From Lachnospiraceae bacterium (lineage in GTDB: Bacteria > Bacillota > Clostridia > Lachnospirales > Lachnospiraceae), in NCBI GenBank assembly GCA_017938315.1, contig JAGBBV010000006.1, positions 1-64,000 of the forward strand: a DNA stretch of 64,000 nt. The letters are read 5' to 3'. A program made the position numbers and the translations under genes. Positions within the stretch are counted from its first letter, which is position 1. Every line of letters begins with the position of its first letter. The notes beneath the pieces are model-generated. The model made no database searches, was not told the DNA's origin, and worked only from the letters and a program-made list of their open reading frames with translations. Shown here one piece after another: positions 61,478-64,000 of the stretch.

Positions 61478-61975
61478 TTAAATTTCTTCGTCGTCAAAAA
61501 ATTCTTCCACGGTATCTTCTGAGGAGATATCCTCTGGGTCGGGTACTTCATTTGCAACTGTTTCAGAAACTTCTTCTTCAGCAGGTTCAACGTCCTTAGC
61601 AGGTACGTCAACCACTTCTTTTGCGGTGGAAGTGATATCTGTAAAGGAAGTATGATAACCTTGGGAATCAGCTACGGATTTCACCGTTTCCTTTACCTGC
61701 TGGACAGAATCTGAAATTACTTCTTTGGCCTTCTGGAAAGCCTCTGTGGCAAATGCTTCTGCCTTATCCAGATTAAGAGGAACATAGGCACGTTCCTTAG
61801 CAGGTGTTATGTCATCATCGAGATCCTCGCTGAAGTCGTCAAAATCATCATCATAATCATCGTTAGCAGGATTACCGGCAAGTTTATCCTTTTTCTGAAG
61901 ATAAGTATAAGTACCATATGCAGCCAAGCCGGTTACAGCTGTAAGCAGTAATAATTTTCCAAATTTTTTAGACAT
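61478..61975 (-). CDS. Single-TM protein with acidic cytoplasmic or surface tail
   Basis: A 165-residue protein. A lysine-flanked hydrophobic segment at the N-terminus (about 4-20, KKFGKLLLLTAVTGLAAYG) anchors a very acidic region (DDYDDDFDDFSEDLDDD, about 39-55), a helical amphipathic part (about 70-105, with QKAKEVISDSVQQVKETV) like YtxH-type proteins, and another acidic end. The start at 61975 has AAAGGAG upstream on the minus strand; an in-frame ATG at 62008 does not. Function unknown. Confidence 0.7.
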   Translation of the reverse strand: MSKKFGKLLLLTAVTGLAAYGTYTYLQKKDKLAGNPANDDYDDDFDDFSEDLDDDITPAKERAYVPLNLDKAEAFATEAFQKAKEVISDSVQQVKETVKSVADSQGYHTSFTDITSTAKEVVDVPAKDVEPAEEEVSETVANEVPDPEDISSEDTVEEFFDDEEI

Positions 61976-62090
61976 AAAAAATGCTCCTTTCAGGAATATT
62001 CTATACATTCTATCTTAATACTATTTTGCAAGATTGAAAAGAGAATATGTGTAAAATTTTATGAAAAAAGTATAAAAAAAATAATTAGCA

Positions 62091-62145
62091 TTGCAGACTT
62101 ATTTTTTTTGTGTTATATTAGATATCGACTAAAAAAGTCAATATC
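62091..62145 (+). promoter_or_regulatory. Promoter and operator of the second tetR gene
   Basis: TTGCAG (62091-62096) and TATATT (62114-62119) are 17 bp apart. Immediately after, GATATCGACT (62121-62130) and AGTCAATATC (62136-62145) form an inverted repeat with one mismatch around AAAAA, covering the transcription start. The GACT/AGTC core resembles the TTGACT/GGTCAA sites of the other tetR gene at 2271. Confidence 0.6.
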
Positions 62146-62170
62146 GGAAGAAAAATAGGGGATAAGGGTT

Positions 62171-62779
62171 ATGAACGAGAAATTTTTTGATTTGAAAAAG
62201 GAAAAGCAAGACAGAATGATTAACGCGGCATTAAAGGTATTTGCCATGAACGGATACGAACATGCAAGTACAGACGAGATTGTGAAGGAAGCCGGAATCA
62301 GTAAAGGACTGCTTTTTCATTATTTTATCAGCAAAATCGGGTTATATGGATTTGTTTATGACTATAGTGTCAAATATATGATGCTTGAGTTGTCTACAGC
62401 AGTCAGCAAAACCGAGACAGATTATTTTGAAATTATGAAGCAAATCTGGCAGGCACAGCTTGCTGTGGCGACAAACTATCCGTATATGATTTATTTCCTG
62501 AATGAAAGTAAGAAAGAACGCGTAAGTGAAGCTTTGCTTGCAACAGAGGAAAAGCGGGAGGTATTACCTCATCAGTATAATCAGTTTATGCACCGTGTGG
62601 ATGTGACCAAGTTCCGTAAAGAAGTAGATACAGAACTGCTTTCAGGCATGGTAGAGATGACCTTAAACGGTCTTATGGCAGAGCGGTTCCGTGAAGGCGG
62701 ATTTCAGCCGGAAATATTCGGCGAGGAAGTGAAGAAGAATTTGGATATGCTGAAAAAATTAGCTTATAGTGAAGTGTAG
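62171..62779 (+). CDS. TetR/AcrR-family transcriptional regulator
   Basis: A 202-residue regulator with an N-terminal HTH (about 10-55: INAALKVFAMNGYEHASTDEIV, then EAGISKGLLFHYFISKIGLY, both quoted in part) and a helical ligand domain of unknown specificity. It is the same general type as the TetR at 2353 (both have KGxLFHYF) but is not closely alike beyond the HTH. The gene is preceded by an inverted repeat and is co-transcribed with the DUF6062 gene 21 bases downstream. Confidence 0.88.
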   Translation: MNEKFFDLKKEKQDRMINAALKVFAMNGYEHASTDEIVKEAGISKGLLFHYFISKIGLYGFVYDYSVKYMMLELSTAVSKTETDYFEIMKQIWQAQLAVATNYPYMIYFLNESKKERVSEALLATEEKREVLPHQYNQFMHRVDVTKFRKEVDTELLSGMVEMTLNGLMAERFREGGFQPEIFGEEVKKNLDMLKKLAYSEV

Positions 62780-62800
62780 AAAGACAGCGAGGATTGGACA

Positions 62801-63562
62801 ATGAAAGAAACCTTATATACCATTCCGCTGAATGATGCGGTGAATGCAAATGATGAATGTCCCTTTTGCTACATAGAAAGAAGTGTGGAACAGGATTTGC
62901 TTGATTTTACATTGGGTAACAGCGCCTCCTACATGGAAAGTGATATCCGTGATGCTACAGACAGAGACGGATTTTGCAGGGAACATTTCAAAAAGATGTT
63001 TGATTATGGCAATACATTGGGAAATGCATGGATATTGAAAACTCATTACATGAGAATGAGTAAGGCCATGAGCGAGCAGTTTAAAAACTATACGCCCACT
63101 AAAACCACACTGAAAGACAAGTTTCGGAAAAATTCGTCCAGAATAAATCCAATCGGTATATGGGTGGAGGAAAAAGACAAGTCCTGTTATATATGTAAGC
63201 GTTTTGCAGACACCTATGACAGATATATGGATACTTTTTTCTTTATGTATAAGAAAGATGCGGATTTCAGGGAAAGAATTAAAAACAGCAAGGGTTTTTG
63301 CCTGCATCATTTCGGTGATTTGTGCGAAGCGGCAGAGACCAAGTTAAACGATAAAGAAAAGAAAGACTTTTATCCGGAAATGTTTGCACTGATGGAAAAG
63401 CATATGGCAAGATTGCAGGAGGATGTTTCCTGGATGGTTGAAAAGTTTGATTACAGAAACAAAGATGCCGACTGGAAAAATTCAAGAGATGCCATCCAGA
63501 GAGGAATGCAGAAATTGAAAGGCGGGTATCCTGCAGATCCGGCTTATAAGATGAATAAATAA
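62801..63562 (+). CDS. DUF6062 protein with duplicated Cys/His module
   Basis: A 253-residue cytoplasmic protein. It contains two similar halves: CPFC (about residues 20-23) followed by GFCREHF (about 60-66), and CYIC (about 129-132) followed by GFCLHHF (about 168-174). Each half thus has CxxC plus FCxxHF, a plausible Cys3-His zinc site, in a helical background. The family has no known function as far as I know. The gene follows a TetR regulator by 21 bases and ends at its own hairpin. Confidence 0.8.
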   Translation: MKETLYTIPLNDAVNANDECPFCYIERSVEQDLLDFTLGNSASYMESDIRDATDRDGFCREHFKKMFDYGNTLGNAWILKTHYMRMSKAMSEQFKNYTPTKTTLKDKFRKNSSRINPIGIWVEEKDKSCYICKRFADTYDRYMDTFFFMYKKDADFRERIKNSKGFCLHHFGDLCEAAETKLNDKEKKDFYPEMFALMEKHMARLQEDVSWMVEKFDYRNKDADWKNSRDAIQRGMQKLKGGYPADPAYKMNK

Positions 63563-63567
63563 GGCAG

Positions 63568-63604
63568 GGAGTGGTATAAAATCTATACCACTCCTATTAT
63601 TTTA
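63568..63604 (+). terminator. Terminator of the TetR-DUF6062 operon
   Basis: GGAGTGGTATA (63568-63578) pairs perfectly with TATACCACTCC (63584-63594) over AAATC, followed by the T-rich TATTATTTTA. The spoVAC stop codon on the other strand lies in the stem. Confidence 0.75.
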
Positions 63605-64000
63605 AGAATATAGTAAATAAGACCAAAACAAAAACTGCTGAACAGTCCATAAAGAATCACCGGTCCGGCGATAGTAAAAATCTTGCATCCCACACCAAAA
63701 ACCTGGCCCTCTTTTTTGAACTCAATAGCAGGTGATGCTACGGAGTTGGCAAAGCCTGTAATTGGAACAAGGGCACCGGCACCGCCGAACTTTACAATAG
63801 AAGGGTATAAGTTAAATCCGGTTAAAAGAACACTTAGAAACACTAATACGAGAGAGCAAAAGCTACCGGCGGTTTCTTTGTCCATGCCCAGTGTATTCGA
63901 TGCATAATTTAACAGGAATTGTCCCAGCAGGCAGATCAGACCGCCAACAAGAAATGCTTTTATCATCTGCAGGAAAAGATTATGGGTAGGAGTTACCTGT
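63583..64000 (-). CDS. spoVAC: Stage V sporulation protein AC (5' end outside the window)
   Basis: The C-terminal 139 or so residues of a small membrane protein, read right to left. The hallmark VPITGFANSVASPAIEFKKEG and the following GVGCKIFTIAGPVILYG (each quoted within limits) identify SpoVAC, part of the SpoVA channel that moves dipicolinic acid into the spore and out at germination. An ATG at 63966 exists, but the frame stays open to the edge and the upstream residues (VTPTHNLFLQ) match the usual SpoVAC lead-in, so the true start lies beyond 64000. About four TM segments. SpoVAE was considered and fits less well. Confidence 0.88.
   Translation of the reverse strand, partial: QVTPTHNLFLQMIKAFLVGGLICLLGQFLLNYASNTLGMDKETAGSFCSLVLVFLSVLLTGFNLYPSIVKFGGAGALVPITGFANSVASPAIEFKKEGQVFGVGCKIFTIAGPVILYGLFSSFCFGLIYYILKIIGVV

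Noticed and set aside
63583-63966. SpoVAE, starting at the ATG at 63966
   Set aside because: The GFANSV-SPAIEFKKEG core is typical of SpoVAC, and residues upstream of that ATG still match SpoVAC, so the gene continues past the window edge.

Overview
The window looks like chromosomal DNA of an anaerobic, low-GC, spore-forming Clostridia member, most likely family Lachnospiraceae. The signs are strong AGGAGG ribosome binding sites, a stand-alone glycyl-radical (GrcA-like) protein, a spore-germination SpoVAC gene at the right edge, a leucine T-box in front of a LeuA fused to an AraC domain, GatCAB together with GlnRS, and several small families (DUF5684, DUF5685, DUF6062, TM1586-type nitroreductase, YkgJ) that I associate with that family. 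No tRNA, rRNA, CRISPR array, prophage or intact insertion sequence was seen.

Layout. 1-5.6 kb: a possible gene relic, a MarR operon (regulator, membrane protein, flavodoxin) behind a perfect palindrome, and a TetR operon (regulator, adenylate-forming ligase, serine hydrolase) behind twin operator-like sites. 5.6-9.8 kb: a two-component system embedded among small membrane and zinc-ribbon proteins, two of which are paralogues. 9.8-14.5 kb: nitroreductase, Fe-S/zinc cluster protein and Crp/Fnr regulator, a toxin-antitoxin-like relic, GrcA, a MerR-methyltransferase fusion and CarD. 14.6-20.2 kb: a Tet(M)-like GTPase fused to a Rae1/YacP-type NYN ribonuclease, a lipoprotein on the opposite strand, and a large His/Cys-repeat surface protein behind a promoter-terminator leader. 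20.3-29.9 kb: glycosyltransferase, hisC, DUF368 transporter, methyltransferase, hslO, nadE, dapF and an ECF sigma/anti-sigma-like pair with an 18-bp coding repeat. 30-38.7 kb: T-box/leuA-AraC, nagA, a zinc-ribbon/DUF5685/J-domain operon, ybaK, and mtnA with a class II aldolase. 38.8-47 kb: AGCS symporter, gatCAB, and an XRE-TPR regulator with an ABC exporter. 47-51.4 kb: an aspartate-family operon (ACT protein, hom, apgM-like proposed homoserine kinase, aspartate kinase). 51.4-64 kb: guaB followed at once by a GGDEF-EAL protein, glnS, DUF2225, a MocR regulator, a TetR-DUF6062 operon, and spoVAC running off the right edge.

How genes work together. Amino-acid metabolism dominates the housekeeping content (hisC, dapF, leuA, hom, lysC), with regulation visible in DNA as a T-box and a leader hairpin. 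Anaerobic and redox physiology is represented by GrcA, Crp/Fnr, nitroreductase and flavodoxin. The strongest candidate for an undescribed system is the 892-residue GTPase-nuclease fusion at 14652-17330. It joins an EF-G/Tet(M)-type ribosome-binding GTPase, lacking the Tet(M) drug-displacing loop, to a domain like Rae1, a nuclease that cuts mRNA in the ribosomal A site. Other candidates are the His/Cys-repeat transmembrane protein at 18535-20235, the LeuA-AraC enzyme/regulator fusion, and the DUF5685 protein, whose Asp-rich motifs resemble those of squalene/phytoene synthases. Family assignments come from reading the sequence and from memory; no search was run.
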